Under the pieces are notes generated by a model that was not told the DNA's origin, searched no databases, and worked only from the letters and a program-made list of their open reading frames with translations. Source: Nocardia alni (lineage in GTDB: Bacteria; Actinomycetota; Actinomycetes; Mycobacteriales; Mycobacteriaceae). From it: a stretch of DNA of 64,000 bases. The position numbers and the translations under genes are program-made. Position 1 is the stretch's first letter; each line of letters starts with the position of its first letter. The stretch lies in assembly GCF_019038435.1 (NCBI RefSeq), contig NZ_JAGPOX010000020.1, forward strand, positions 22,312-86,311. The letters run 5' to 3'. This document shows positions 8,754-17,286 of the stretch, one piece after another.

Positions 8754-9700
8754 TTCGCCACCTCCATGGTCTGGGAATCGAGGCCTGATACCTGAGCCCT
8801 GGAACCAGGACCGCGTTCACCGGCGGGACCGGCCGGGGCTTGCGGCACGGCTCCGCCGGGGCTTGCGGCCGACGCGCCGGGGTCGCGCGCAACGGCATCA
8901 CCCTCGGCCTGGGCGTCGGACCCGCCCGCGAGCGCGCTATCCGGCGGTGTACCAACGCTTTCCGACGAGGCACCAAGGCTTTCGGCCGATGCGCCCGGCC
9001 CCTGCGCTACGACGCGACCATCGGCCATGCGCAGGGCGCGGGTGGCCAGGCGCCGGACTGCGGCCATGTCGTGGAATACCGAGAGAACCGCGACACCGCG
9101 GTTCGTCAGGTCCGCGATCAGGTCCAGTGCGAGGTCGCGGTTGGCGGGGTCCAGGGCCGATACAGGCTCGTCCAGCAGTAGTAGCCGGGGCGGTGCGACC
9201 GTGGCGGCGGCCAGGTTGATCCGCTGGCGTTCGCCGCCGGACAGGACGCCGCAGTCGACATCCCACAGGACCTCGTCCAGGCCGAGCGCCCGCAGCGCGG
9301 TCGCGGCGGCGTCGCGGGCCTGGTCGGCGGGCACACCTCTGCGCCGGGCGGCCGCCGCGACGACGGCCAGCGCACTGGTACGCGGTGGCGCGGTGAGAAA
9401 CTGTGCGACATAGCCTATCTGGCGTCCACGCAGCCGGGCCAGCGTCCGGTCGGGCAGGGTGGTCAGCTCGATGGGATCCGAATCGATGTGCAGGACAACC
9501 GATCCGGAGTCCGGCAGATAGGTACGGTAGACACAGCGCAGCAGGCTCGATTTGCCCGCACCGCTGGGCCCGACGAGGGCCACGTGCTCTCCCGCTGCGA
9601 CGTCCAGATCCACGCCGTGCAGCGACTGCACGGTGCGGCCGTCGATCGTGTGCAGGACAAAGGTTTTGCGTAATCGGCGAACTCGAAGGGTGGGGTGCAT
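8750..9700 (-). CDS. phnL: PhnL, C-P lyase ABC-type ATPase subunit
   Basis: 316 residues. Walker A is GPSGAGKSS (about residue 43), the signature motif LSGGERQRI, Walker B LLLLDEP. The ATPase core ends near residue 232. It is followed by about 85 residues of Ala/Gly/Ser/Pro-rich sequence with short repeats (SAESLGASSESVG), absent from E. coli PhnL. PhnL is needed with PhnGHI to attach the phosphonate to ATP at C1 of ribose. The gene starts 3 bp after the phnJ-K stop. Confidence 0.93.
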   Translation of the reverse strand: MHPTLRVRRLRKTFVLHTIDGRTVQSLHGVDLDVAAGEHVALVGPSGAGKSSLLRCVYRTYLPDSGSVVLHIDSDPIELTTLPDRTLARLRGRQIGYVAQFLTAPPRTSALAVVAAAARRRGVPADQARDAAATALRALGLDEVLWDVDCGVLSGGERQRINLAAATVAPPRLLLLDEPVSALDPANRDLALDLIADLTNRGVAVLSVFHDMAAVRRLATRALRMADGRVVAQGPGASAESLGASSESVGTPPDSALAGGSDAQAEGDAVARDPGASAASPGGAVPQAPAGPAGERGPGSRAQVSGLDSQTMEVAK

Positions 9701-9703
9701 GGC

Positions 9704-12013
9704 CTATCTCCTGGCCGCGGCGACCAGCCGCTGGGTGTAGGGGTGGTGGGGGTCGTTCAGCAGTTGGTCGGTCAGGCCGCGCTCGACCACGCGACCGGTC
9801 TGCATGACCAGGGTTCGATCCGAGAGCGCCTCGATCACCGCGAAATCGTGACTGACCACGACCGCGGCGATATCGCGCTCGGACAGCAAGCCGCGCAACA
9901 GATCCAGCACCCCCGCCGCGACCGACGCGTCCAGGCCGGTGGTCGGCTCGTCCAACAGCAGCACCGGGGGCTCGATGGCCAGCGCCTTGGCGATCTGCAC
10001 GCGCTGGCGCATACCGCCGGAGAAGGTGCTGACGGGATCGTCCATACGCTGCGCCGGAACCTCCACCCGCTCCAGCAGTTCCGCCGCCCGGCGGCGAATC
10101 GCGTGATAGCCGCGCCACCCCGCGGCGGTCAGCCGCTCGGCGATATTCCCGCCGGCGGTGATCCGCAGATCCAGCCCCGCGGCCGGATCCTGGTGCACCA
10201 CGGCCATCGTGCCGATCCGCAGCAGCCGCCGCGCGGCCGGATCCAGCCCGACCAGATCGGTACGACCGCCGTCCAGGACCGACAGCCGCACCGACCCCTC
10301 AGTCGGCGTCTCGTCCCCGATGATGCAGCGCAACACGGTCGACTTGCCCGAACCCGACTCACCGATCAGCCCCAGCGCCTCACCGGGAGCGATATCGAAG
10401 CCCACATCCCAGGCAGCCACGACCGCACCGGTACTCGGGCTGACAGCGGTGCCGAAGTCCGGACCGGTGCCCGCGACATCCGCCCGGCCGCCACGGCCGT
10501 ACAGCTTGCCGAGACCGTCCACACGCAGGATCCATTCCTGATCGGATGCGCCCACGGTGCCGCTGGCACCTGCCCGGCCGAGAGCGGTTGCACCCCCGCC
10601 GAAGCCGGACCCCGGGTTCCGTACAAGCACACCGGCCGCACGATCCGAGGTGGCCGTCGCCGCTGGGGCGAACACGATCACGCCCGAATCGGCCTCCCCA
10701 GGAATACCGTCGCGATCGGTTGCACCTTCGACAGATTCGCCGTGCGCCGTACCCGCAATCACTGCTCGGCCGAATACCGGCGCGCCCGAGCCCGAAACAA
10801 CCTCCACAGAACTGTCGTCGCGATCGGTTGCACCTGCGCCGTATTCGCCCTTCGACCTGCCCTCGATCGCTGCCTGGCCGAAGACGACCTCACCCGAGCC
10901 CGAAACCGCCTCCGCAGAAATACCGTCGCGATCGATTGCATCTGCGCCAGGTTCGCCCTTCGACCTGCCCGTGGCTGCCGGTCGGTCGAGTGTGGTTGGG
11001 GCTGAGGCCGATTCAGCAGCCTCCGGATTCGACCTGCTATCAGGGGCGACGGCGATCCTGGCGCGAGCATCTGCACCGGCGACCCGCTCAGACTGTGCCA
11101 GCGCGCGGCGGGTCGGGTCGGGCAGCCAGGCCAGGGGTGCGGTGTTCCGGTGTTTCTCGGTGTCGGCGTCGTTATCGGAAACCCTTGCGCACCATTCGGT
11201 GTCGCTGCATGCGTAGTCGTCGCCGGCTTCGACCAGGAAGGTGTCGGTGCTGCCGCAGAGGGCGCAGCGGGCGTCCGGGACGTGTTCGACCTCGAACGGG
11301 ACGTCGTCGAACGCGAGCGGGGTGACGTCGGTGTGTGGCGGGATGGCGTAGATGCGCTTCTCCCGGCCGGCGCCGTAGAGGTTGAGGTGCTCGCACTGGT
11401 GCAGGCGGGGCACGTCCCAGCGCGGGACGGGGGTCGTCGACATCACGTAGCGGTTGTTCACCAGCACGGGGTAGCCGGTGGACCTGGTGATCACCCCGTT
11501 GCGCACCAGATCCTCGTAGAGGCTGACCCACATCGCGGAATAGTCGGCCTGGGCGTGCATCCGTGCGCATTCGGCGACCGACTTCTGCACGCCGCGCAGC
11601 GGTTCGGGCACCGGAACCTGATAGACCAGAACCTGGTCGCGACTCAGCGCCTCCTCCGGCACCCGGTGGCGGGTCTGGATCACGCTGGCCGCGCGGGCGT
11701 CCGTGGTGGACGCGCAGCCCTCCGACGCGGTGACCAGGCGGCGCAGGTTGGTCGCGTTCACCCCGCCGTCGTCGCCCTGGTCGATCACCTTGAGCGTATC
11801 GTCCGGGCCGACCACGCCGAGGGTGACCTGCAGTCCGCCCGAGCCCCAGCCGCGGGCCACCGGCATCTCGCGGGAGCCGAACGGGACCTGATATCCCGGC
11901 ACGCACACCGCGACCAAGGTGGCGCGGCGGATCTCGCGCTTGGTGCCCTCGTCGAGCAGGCCCGAATCGGCTTGCGCTTCATCGGTTTCGGCGAGTAGTT
12001 CGAGTACGGTCAT
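9704..12013 (-). CDS. phnJK: PhnJ-PhnK fusion: C-P lyase catalytic subunit joined to an ABC ATPase
   Basis: 769 residues from the ATG at 12013, which overlaps the phnI stop (ATGA). Residues 1 to about 290 are PhnJ, the radical-SAM enzyme that cleaves the C-P bond. The Fe-S cysteines C250 and C253 (CALC) and C269, and C275 at the catalytic position, keep the last spacing of E. coli PhnJ (CSDTEWC). Residues about 290-490 are a Gly/Ala/Asp-rich linker with three 36-residue tandem repeats. Residues about 500-769 are PhnK, an ABC ATPase with Walker A around K557, FSGGMRQRVQIAKAL and VLLLDEP. In E. coli PhnJ and PhnK are separate chains, and PhnK docks on PhnJ in the complex. The frame is open throughout, so this is a genuine fusion unless the assembly is wrong. 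Confidence 0.92.
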   Translation of the reverse strand: MTVLELLAETDEAQADSGLLDEGTKREIRRATLVAVCVPGYQVPFGSREMPVARGWGSGGLQVTLGVVGPDDTLKVIDQGDDGGVNATNLRRLVTASEGCASTTDARAASVIQTRHRVPEEALSRDQVLVYQVPVPEPLRGVQKSVAECARMHAQADYSAMWVSLYEDLVRNGVITRSTGYPVLVNNRYVMSTTPVPRWDVPRLHQCEHLNLYGAGREKRIYAIPPHTDVTPLAFDDVPFEVEHVPDARCALCGSTDTFLVEAGDDYACSDTEWCARVSDNDADTEKHRNTAPLAWLPDPTRRALAQSERVAGADARARIAVAPDSRSNPEAAESASAPTTLDRPAATGRSKGEPGADAIDRDGISAEAVSGSGEVVFGQAAIEGRSKGEYGAGATDRDDSSVEVVSGSGAPVFGRAVIAGTAHGESVEGATDRDGIPGEADSGVIVFAPAATATSDRAAGVLVRNPGSGFGGGATALGRAGASGTVGASDQEWILRVDGLGKLYGRGGRADVAGTGPDFGTAVSPSTGAVVAAWDVGFDIAPGEALGLIGESGSGKSTVLRCIIGDETPTEGSVRLSVLDGGRTDLVGLDPAARRLLRIGTMAVVHQDPAAGLDLRITAGGNIAERLTAAGWRGYHAIRRRAAELLERVEVPAQRMDDPVSTFSGGMRQRVQIAKALAIEPPVLLLDEPTTGLDASVAAGVLDLLRGLLSERDIAAVVVSHDFAVIEALSDRTLVMQTGRVVERGLTDQLLNDPHHPYTQRLVAAARR
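10660..10990 (-). repeat. 108-bp tandem repeat encoding the PhnJ-PhnK linker
   Basis: Three in-frame copies with a period of exactly 108 bp: the word CGTCGCGATCG starts at 10708, 10816 and 10924. They encode 36-residue units built on GRSKGE..G....DRD followed by SGSG..VFG. The third unit in protein order is the most diverged. The multiple-of-three period and lack of stops show it is kept as coding sequence. Confidence 0.85.
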
Positions 12014-13101
12014 CGGCAGTCCTCTCCGAAGGGTGAGCTGGGGCGCGAGACCTCCGACCGATTGGCCAGCTTGCGGTCGACCATGGATCGGAAGGTGACG
12101 TAGTGCGGAAGTTTCAGATGTTCCAGGAACCCACCGGAATCCAGGCCGTCGACGGTGAGCAGGAGCAGTTGCTGCAATGTGCCGGTGGTGTCCGAGCGGC
12201 GGCACGCGATGTCCAGGTTGGCCATGGCGATGGCCTTGCGCTCGTTGTGGCCGAAGCACAGTCCGTAGCCGACGTCGAATTTGGTCCGGTCCTCGCCGGA
12301 TCCGTTCAGGTCCTCGATGGCTTCCGCCTCGGTTACCCGGATTTCACCCACGGCGACCGGATTTCCGGTGTGCGGGTGCCGGATTCGCAACGGCACCCGG
12401 CCGTGCCGCACCTCGCCGAGCGTGACCTCGTGAATGTGTCCGTCGGGGCCGAGAATCGAGCGGTACCACAGGGATACCAGCGCCCCGGTCTCTCCGCGCG
12501 CCATACTGGCCAGCACCGCCGAGCGGTGGGCCGGCGGGCGGGGAGCCTCGCGGGTCACATCGAACGGCTCGGTATCCGGCTCGGCCGGCTGCGCGGCCAT
12601 CAGGTCTTGTTTGCGCAGCACCTCGGAGAAGCGCGGCAGTTCGCGCCGCACGTCCGGGGTGCTCGCCGCCGGTGCGGGCTCGGGCCGCCCGGTCGGCGCC
12701 GACGACTGCCTGTTCAGGATTCGACCCGTGTAATCGGTTGTCCGGCCGAGTAATTGCGGACCACCCGGCGTTCGGTTCGCGGGCACGATCCGGCGCAGTG
12801 CTGTCATCTCGTCCGGATCGATCGGCTCGGTGATCGCGAACCGCGGCAGCCCGGAACGATAGGCCCGCACCAGATGCGCGGCCTCCAGCGTATCGCCCTC
12901 GGCCTGCCGAAACGCATCGGCCGCGAGAGCTTCCGCGTACAACCCCGCCTCGCCCAGGATCCGGTCGACGGCCATGCGGAACCGCTGGATGATCTGCGCG
13001 CCCGAAACCCACGGCGACCGCGCGTGATCGCGCTTACCGTGTACCAGTCGCTCGGCGGCCAGGATCGCCTCCATGCCGCCGCGCACTCCCGAATATCCCA
13101 T
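12010..13101 (-). CDS. phnI: PhnI, C-P lyase core subunit
   Basis: 363 residues, the usual PhnI length. It begins MGYSGVRGGMEAILAAERLV, a typical PhnI N-terminus, and contains DVGYGLCFGHNERKAIAMA near residue 275, conserved in the family. PhnI displaces adenine from ATP, helped by PhnG, H and L, to form ribose 1-phosphonate triphosphate, and forms the heart of the (GHIJ)2 complex. The ATG overlaps the phnH stop by one base (TGATG) and the stop overlaps phnJ, so the order G-H-I-J is translationally coupled from H on. Confidence 0.95.
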   Translation of the reverse strand: MGYSGVRGGMEAILAAERLVHGKRDHARSPWVSGAQIIQRFRMAVDRILGEAGLYAEALAADAFRQAEGDTLEAAHLVRAYRSGLPRFAITEPIDPDEMTALRRIVPANRTPGGPQLLGRTTDYTGRILNRQSSAPTGRPEPAPAASTPDVRRELPRFSEVLRKQDLMAAQPAEPDTEPFDVTREAPRPPAHRSAVLASMARGETGALVSLWYRSILGPDGHIHEVTLGEVRHGRVPLRIRHPHTGNPVAVGEIRVTEAEAIEDLNGSGEDRTKFDVGYGLCFGHNERKAIAMANLDIACRRSDTTGTLQQLLLLTVDGLDSGGFLEHLKLPHYVTFRSMVDRKLANRSEVSRPSSPFGEDCR

Positions 13102-13685
13102 CAGTACTCCTCGATCACGGTGCTGCGCGGAATTCCGGCCAGCCGTCCGTCCGCCGTCAGCAGCACGACGTCGATTCCCGCCGGAAACTCGATCAATTCG
13201 TCACGCACGGACCAGAATTCGTCCGGCAGGCCGATGACGCCCAGCGCCCGGGACCCGGGCACGCCCGGACCCGACAGCCGCAGCGGGCCGTCGTCGGTCA
13301 GTTCGGAGACCGCGACGAAGATCTGAGCCGCCGCCTGCGGCTCGGCGGCGCTCGCGGGGCTCAGTGCGCGCAGTTCGTCCGGGTGCGGCCGGTCCAGCGC
13401 CGCGACCAGCCTGGCCACCGATAGCTCGGCGATCGGCGCGCCGGTCGCGGTGGATACCATTGCGGCCCACCGGGAATCGCCGGAAATCACGTGCACCGGT
13501 GTCATCAGATCGGCCAGGGCCAGTACCGGCAGCAGCGCGGCGGGCGTCGATCCGGAGACCGGTATGCGGCCGATCTCTCCGGGCCGGGCCATCGCGTCGA
13601 GAAGACCGCGAAATACCTTCTGGCTCAACGACGGCGACAGCTCCGCGAGGGCCGTGCGCTCGTCCGACACTTCCGTCGTACTCAC
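13101..13685 (-). CDS. phnH: PhnH, C-P lyase core subunit
   Basis: 194 residues from the GTG at 13685 (GAGGTGGAG upstream); the open frame extends further but only this length matches E. coli PhnH (194). Recognisable features are SQKVFRGLLDAMARPG at the N-terminus and LSGPGVPGSR with GIDVVLL near the C-terminus. PhnH is a structural subunit of the PhnGHIJ complex. The gap to phnG is 67 bp, the widest in the operon. Confidence 0.93.
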   Translation of the reverse strand: MSTTEVSDERTALAELSPSLSQKVFRGLLDAMARPGEIGRIPVSGSTPAALLPVLALADLMTPVHVISGDSRWAAMVSTATGAPIAELSVARLVAALDRPHPDELRALSPASAAEPQAAAQIFVAVSELTDDGPLRLSGPGVPGSRALGVIGLPDEFWSVRDELIEFPAGIDVVLLTADGRLAGIPRSTVIEEY

Positions 13686-13752
13686 GACTCCACCTCGCTC
13701 ACGTTCGGCACCGTCATGCGTACAGTGCCCTGTGCTGATTGCTTCGGTCCGC

Positions 13753-14208
13753 TCACCGCAGCTCCTCGAAACGAACAATGGTCGGTTCCAGCTCGGCCCA
13801 TTCGGCCGCCTCGTCGTCGCGGATGCGCTCGGCGACCCGCACGCAGAGCGCGTCGACCTGCTCGGCACGAGTCGCGTCGGACTGAGCGGCGGCATCCAGG
13901 ATGGCCGCCGCCAGCACCGCGGGACGATCCTCGTCGGTCCGCATCGCCCACCCGCGATATCCGGACCATTCCACCTCGGCCCGGCAGACGAGCACATCGC
14001 CCAGCAGGAATCGTTGTCCCACAATGGGTTCACGCACCTGCGCGGTGATAGTGCCCAGCTCCGGGGCGACGATCACCACCGGATCCGGATCGATACTCAG
14101 GCACGTATCAGCCAGTTCGATCAGTTCCGCGGGCTCGGCGTAGGCCAGCAATTCGGTGCGGCGCTCCCGGGACAGCGGAATCTGTTCCGGGACAGTATTT
14201 TCTGACAT
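13753..14208 (-). CDS. phnG: PhnG, C-P lyase core subunit
   Basis: 151 residues from the ATG at 14208 with GGAGG upstream. The N-terminal RRTELLAYAEPAEL and central FLLGDVLVCRAEVEW with GYRGWAMR agree with PhnG, whose E. coli member has 150 residues. PhnG forms the outer layer of the GHIJ complex and is required for the nucleosidase step. It is the first structural gene after phnF on the same strand, 83 bp away. Confidence 0.93.
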   Translation of the reverse strand: MSENTVPEQIPLSRERRTELLAYAEPAELIELADTCLSIDPDPVVIVAPELGTITAQVREPIVGQRFLLGDVLVCRAEVEWSGYRGWAMRTDEDRPAVLAAAILDAAAQSDATRAEQVDALCVRVAERIRDDEAAEWAELEPTIVRFEELR

Positions 14209-14291
14209 CCGTCCTCCGTTCTCGGTAGATCTTCGCGCCATGGCGAGGGGCCTGGCGCGATCGACTGTGCGCTCATGGCCTCGGCACACGG

Positions 14292-15029
14292 TCACGACAC
14301 GTCAGCGCCGGGATGCTTTCCGTCGCCCATCTCGACGACGATGCTCACGGAGTCGGTACGCGTCCAGGTCTTGCTGCACATGACCGGACGCCCGCCCTCA
14401 CCGTCCCGGCTCATGCTCTCCACCAGGTACACCGGACGGGTGCCCTCGATATCCAGCGCCTCGCTCAGGGCCGCGTCCGGCACCGCGATACCGACCCGGC
14501 ACCACGCGCGGGTGGGCAGCACCCGAGCCAGCTGGCGCAGGATCTCGTCGAGAGACTCCACCGTTCGCGCCGCGACCTCGAGCTCGGCCAGCACGTCCAG
14601 CGGAATCCACTCGTTGGTCCAGGAGACCACCAGCCCATCCACGAAGTACTGCCGAACCAGGAAGTGCGCCGGTTCGCCCGGCTCGCGCTCGAGCCGCGCG
14701 GCCAGTTCCCGCGGCAGCGGCACGGTCCGCAACTCCCGCACGACCGAGCGAGGCTCACCGCCGGCATCCCGGACGGTCTGGTGCCAGGACGGCGTCCGAT
14801 CGGGTGACAAGACGTAGTCCATGCGCCAGCTGACGTAGGTGCCGGACCCCCGAACCCGCCGGACCAGCAGCCGCCGCTCCAGCTCCTGCACCGCGGCCCG
14901 GGCAGCGGCCCGGCTCACCCCGAACCGCTCCGCGATCTCGTTCTCACTGGCGATCTTCGTGCCGGACGGCAACCCCGCCAACTCACCGGCCAGCACCTCG
15001 GCCGTTTCCAAATATCGCACGCCATTCAC
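14292..15029 (-). CDS. phnF: PhnF-type GntR/HutC regulator
   Basis: 245 residues, GTG start at 15029 with AAAGG upstream. The winged helix is at residues 15-70 (SENEIAERFGVSRAAARAAVQELE), followed by a UTRA-type effector domain from about residue 85 to 235. PhnF proteins repress phosphonate or phosphate-uptake genes. Position at the head of the operon and the palindrome 21 bp upstream of the start suggest autoregulation of the whole phnF-M unit. Whether a PhoP-type regulator also acts cannot be seen. Confidence 0.88.
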   Translation of the reverse strand: MNGVRYLETAEVLAGELAGLPSGTKIASENEIAERFGVSRAAARAAVQELERRLLVRRVRGSGTYVSWRMDYVLSPDRTPSWHQTVRDAGGEPRSVVRELRTVPLPRELAARLEREPGEPAHFLVRQYFVDGLVVSWTNEWIPLDVLAELEVAARTVESLDEILRQLARVLPTRAWCRVGIAVPDAALSEALDIEGTRPVYLVESMSRDGEGGRPVMCSKTWTRTDSVSIVVEMGDGKHPGADVS

Positions 15030-15049
15030 AGGTAGCTACCTTTCCCGGC

Positions 15050-15069
15050 AAAGTTGTCCGGACAACTTT
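15050..15069. promoter_or_regulatory. perfect 20-bp palindrome, candidate PhnF operator
   Basis: AAAGTTGTCCGGACAACTTT is perfectly symmetric. It ends 21 bp upstream of the phnF GTG. The GT...AC half-sites fit the N-GT-n-AC-N pattern of GntR-family operators. It is the only such palindrome noticed in the phn region. Confidence 0.7.
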
Positions 15070-15646
15070 ACCTCGGTGAACGAGCGGCAATAGGCGCGCG
15101 AACGATGTGAACAGTTGTCGCCGAAAGCCGGATATTTCGGATCCGATCGGCCAGGGCCGGGAACGCGCCCGAGGCCAGCGGTTCGGCGAGGATCGGCACG
15201 AGGTCCGGCGGACCAGCCCCGCCGAATTCACCAGGGACAGCGCGTCCGATTCCGCGCGCGCTCGAGCCGCTCGGCCAGACCCGCCTTTGACCTCACCAAA
15301 CAGGTTGCGGGCCAACAACACCCCCGAATACGGATGCGCCCGCCGGGGATCATCCCGACGGGCGCACAAGCAACGAACGGCCCCTACAACGGCGGAAACC
15401 CCGACGACCCCGTGGAGGCCCAATTCCACAATGCCGCAACATGCGCAATAAGCACATCGGCCAAGTCGATCACCGTACTGCTCATCAGAGTTCCCAACAA
15501 CGCGTATCAGGTTGGCGGCCCCATGCTATCGCCGCACCCACCACCCATCACCGGAAAGCATCACTCCCCCTTGTCGACACGGCGGCTCGATGTGTCTCTG
15601 GGCTTCGCGGCCACTAGTCCATGGCTGCCGTCCGAACAGCAGACAA
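15070..15646. other. long gap upstream of phnF, possible regulator remnant
   Basis: No intact gene is convincing here. On the minus strand, 15257 down to about 15085 reads as a 3' end ending in TAA with the segment PDLVPILAEPLASGAFPALA, which resembles the C-terminal helices of TetR-type regulators. A neighbouring frame carries ESDALSLVNSAGL just before it, as if a frameshift had split one gene. The rest shows nothing. Confidence 0.3.
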
Positions 15647-16981
15647 TCAGCCCTGCCGCGCCGAGCTACCGATCGGTGTCCACAATCGGTCCATCGGTAT
15701 CACGTGCAGGCGATCTTCGTAGGTGTACGAGCGCTGGCCGAGGTTGACGACTACGCCCCCGGTAAACCCGTCACCAAGCTTGTCCCGCAAGAGACGCATT
15801 CCGGCGAAATCGTTGTCAGAGACCGTGTTCGCCGCCTTGACTTCGATCGCGGTAACAGCCCCGGCGGGGGTCTCGATCACAAGATCGACCTCTTGCTGGT
15901 CCTTCGTCCGGAAGTGCGAGAAGCTGACCTGCTGTTGTGCCCATCCCGCTTGTTTCATCAGCTCGTTGACGACGAATGTCTCGACGAGGTGACCGAACTG
16001 GGTCAGCGTCGCGGGCATCCGCGCAGACAGCTTTTGCTGAGTCAAGCCGGTGAGGTGGGCGGCGAGGCCGGTGTCAACGAGGTGTACTTTCGCGCTCCGA
16101 ACGGTTCGGGAGGCTACCGCGCGGGTGAAGGGCTCGAGCCGATGGATCATGAAGACCGCCTCGAGAAGTCCGAGGTATTCCCTGACCGTGGTGGCATCGA
16201 GCCCGACCGCGTCGGCAACGTTGGCGGCATTCACAACTTGCCCCGTCTGTCCCGCCAAGCGTCGTAGCACCTGCGGTAAGACCTGACGTTGTCGAATCTT
16301 TCGGATTTCCAGCACGTCCCGTTCCACGACCATCGTGACGAAATCACTGAACCAGCGGTCACGAGATCTGCCCGGCTCACGCGCCAGGGCGAGCGGGAAT
16401 CCTCCGGCCAGCACAACCCGCTCGTAGTCGGCGCGAGTGGCCGCCGACGGCTCGCCGGTAACCAGACTGGACGGGTCGCTGGTCAGCGCGTCCAGCGCCC
16501 CTTCGCGGTGACGCGACAACTCACCTTGGGACAGCGGCCACATCGTCACGACATGTGCTCGGCCGGTCAGTGATTGGCTGGCACTGGGGAGAGAGTTGTA
16601 TCTCGTGGACCCGGTCAGCAAGTACCGCCCCGCCCGTAGATCGCGGTTGAGTTCGGATTTGATTGCGTCGAGTAGCAGCGGCACATGCTGGAACTCGTCG
16701 ATGCAGACCGGGGTGGGGCGATCCGCAGCGACGAACAGTCCGGGATCTGCCGCGACAGCTCGTCTGGTTTCCAGGTCGTCGAGGTCCAGGACAGTCACCT
16801 CTTTCAGCGCGGCACACGCGGACAGGAAGGTGCTCTTTCCGACGGTTCTGGCGCCGGTGAGGATGACCACTGGTTCTTCGCGGAGAAGTTCAGCGAGGAC
16901 ATCCTGCAGATGCCGTGTGATCAGGCCGTCATCGCCTCGGTCCACCCTGTTATCTTCCTCTCCTCTGTGGTCCCATATCAT
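15647..16981 (-). CDS. AAA-type ATPase with DUF4143 domain
   Basis: 444 residues. Walker A is LTGARTVGKST (about residue 41), Walker B region VCIDEFQHVPLLLD, sensor-like LLTGSTRYN. The C-terminal half is DUF4143, with FGHLVETFVVNELMKQ and the nuclease-like core VDLVIETPAGAVTAIEVKA. The family is widespread in actinobacteria, often variable between strains, and its function is unknown. Roles in toxin-like or defence systems have been suggested but not established. The gene stands alone; three 23-bp direct repeats lie just upstream of its ATG. Confidence 0.88.
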   Translation of the reverse strand: MIWDHRGEEDNRVDRGDDGLITRHLQDVLAELLREEPVVILTGARTVGKSTFLSACAALKEVTVLDLDDLETRRAVAADPGLFVAADRPTPVCIDEFQHVPLLLDAIKSELNRDLRAGRYLLTGSTRYNSLPSASQSLTGRAHVVTMWPLSQGELSRHREGALDALTSDPSSLVTGEPSAATRADYERVVLAGGFPLALAREPGRSRDRWFSDFVTMVVERDVLEIRKIRQRQVLPQVLRRLAGQTGQVVNAANVADAVGLDATTVREYLGLLEAVFMIHRLEPFTRAVASRTVRSAKVHLVDTGLAAHLTGLTQQKLSARMPATLTQFGHLVETFVVNELMKQAGWAQQQVSFSHFRTKDQQEVDLVIETPAGAVTAIEVKAANTVSDNDFAGMRLLRDKLGDGFTGGVVVNLGQRSYTYEDRLHVIPMDRLWTPIGSSARQG

Positions 16982-16990
16982 TGAAGCAGC

Positions 16991-17073
16991 ACTTTGGCCG
17001 GAAATCTAACCATAGAATAGTCGACACTCTAACCACATTTTGGTCGGGGATCTAACCATGTTTTGGTCGGGCA
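16991..17073. repeat. 23-bp direct repeats upstream of the DUF4143 ATPase
   Basis: TCTAACCA occurs at 17005, 17028 and 17051, exactly 23 bp apart. The segment TTTTGGTCGGG follows two copies (17038 and 17061), and a variant CTTTGGCCGG precedes the first. The unit reads TCTAACCA-nn-TTTTGGTCGGG-nn. The middle unit has diverged in its second half. The array begins about 10 bp upstream of the ATPase start codon, so it overlaps the expected promoter and leader. Confidence 0.75.
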
Positions 17074-17286
17074 CCACCCACTGTCTTCCGGTCGCCCAAG
17101 TTGCTAGTCATTCCGACATGAATACAGCTGGATTCGGTGTGAAGTGTGGTCCAGAGGCAGGAAACTGTTTCGCTCGAATCAACCCTACTGGTGAGTCAGG
17201 TGAGTTACCGTTCTGCACTGTCGGTGCAACTAGGGACGGCGTCCCGCGCGTCGACGGCATTATCTGCTCGGGAGTTGGGTACCGCG

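Noticed and set aside
9704..12013. PhnJ-PhnK as an artefact of a missed frameshift
   Set aside because: The frame is continuous across a linker of three in-frame 108-bp repeats; both domains are complete. A sequencing error would not produce this, though read-level confirmation would still be useful.
16991..17073. The 23-bp repeats as a CRISPR array
   Set aside because: Units are short, there are no unique spacers of constant size between conserved repeats, and no cas gene is near.
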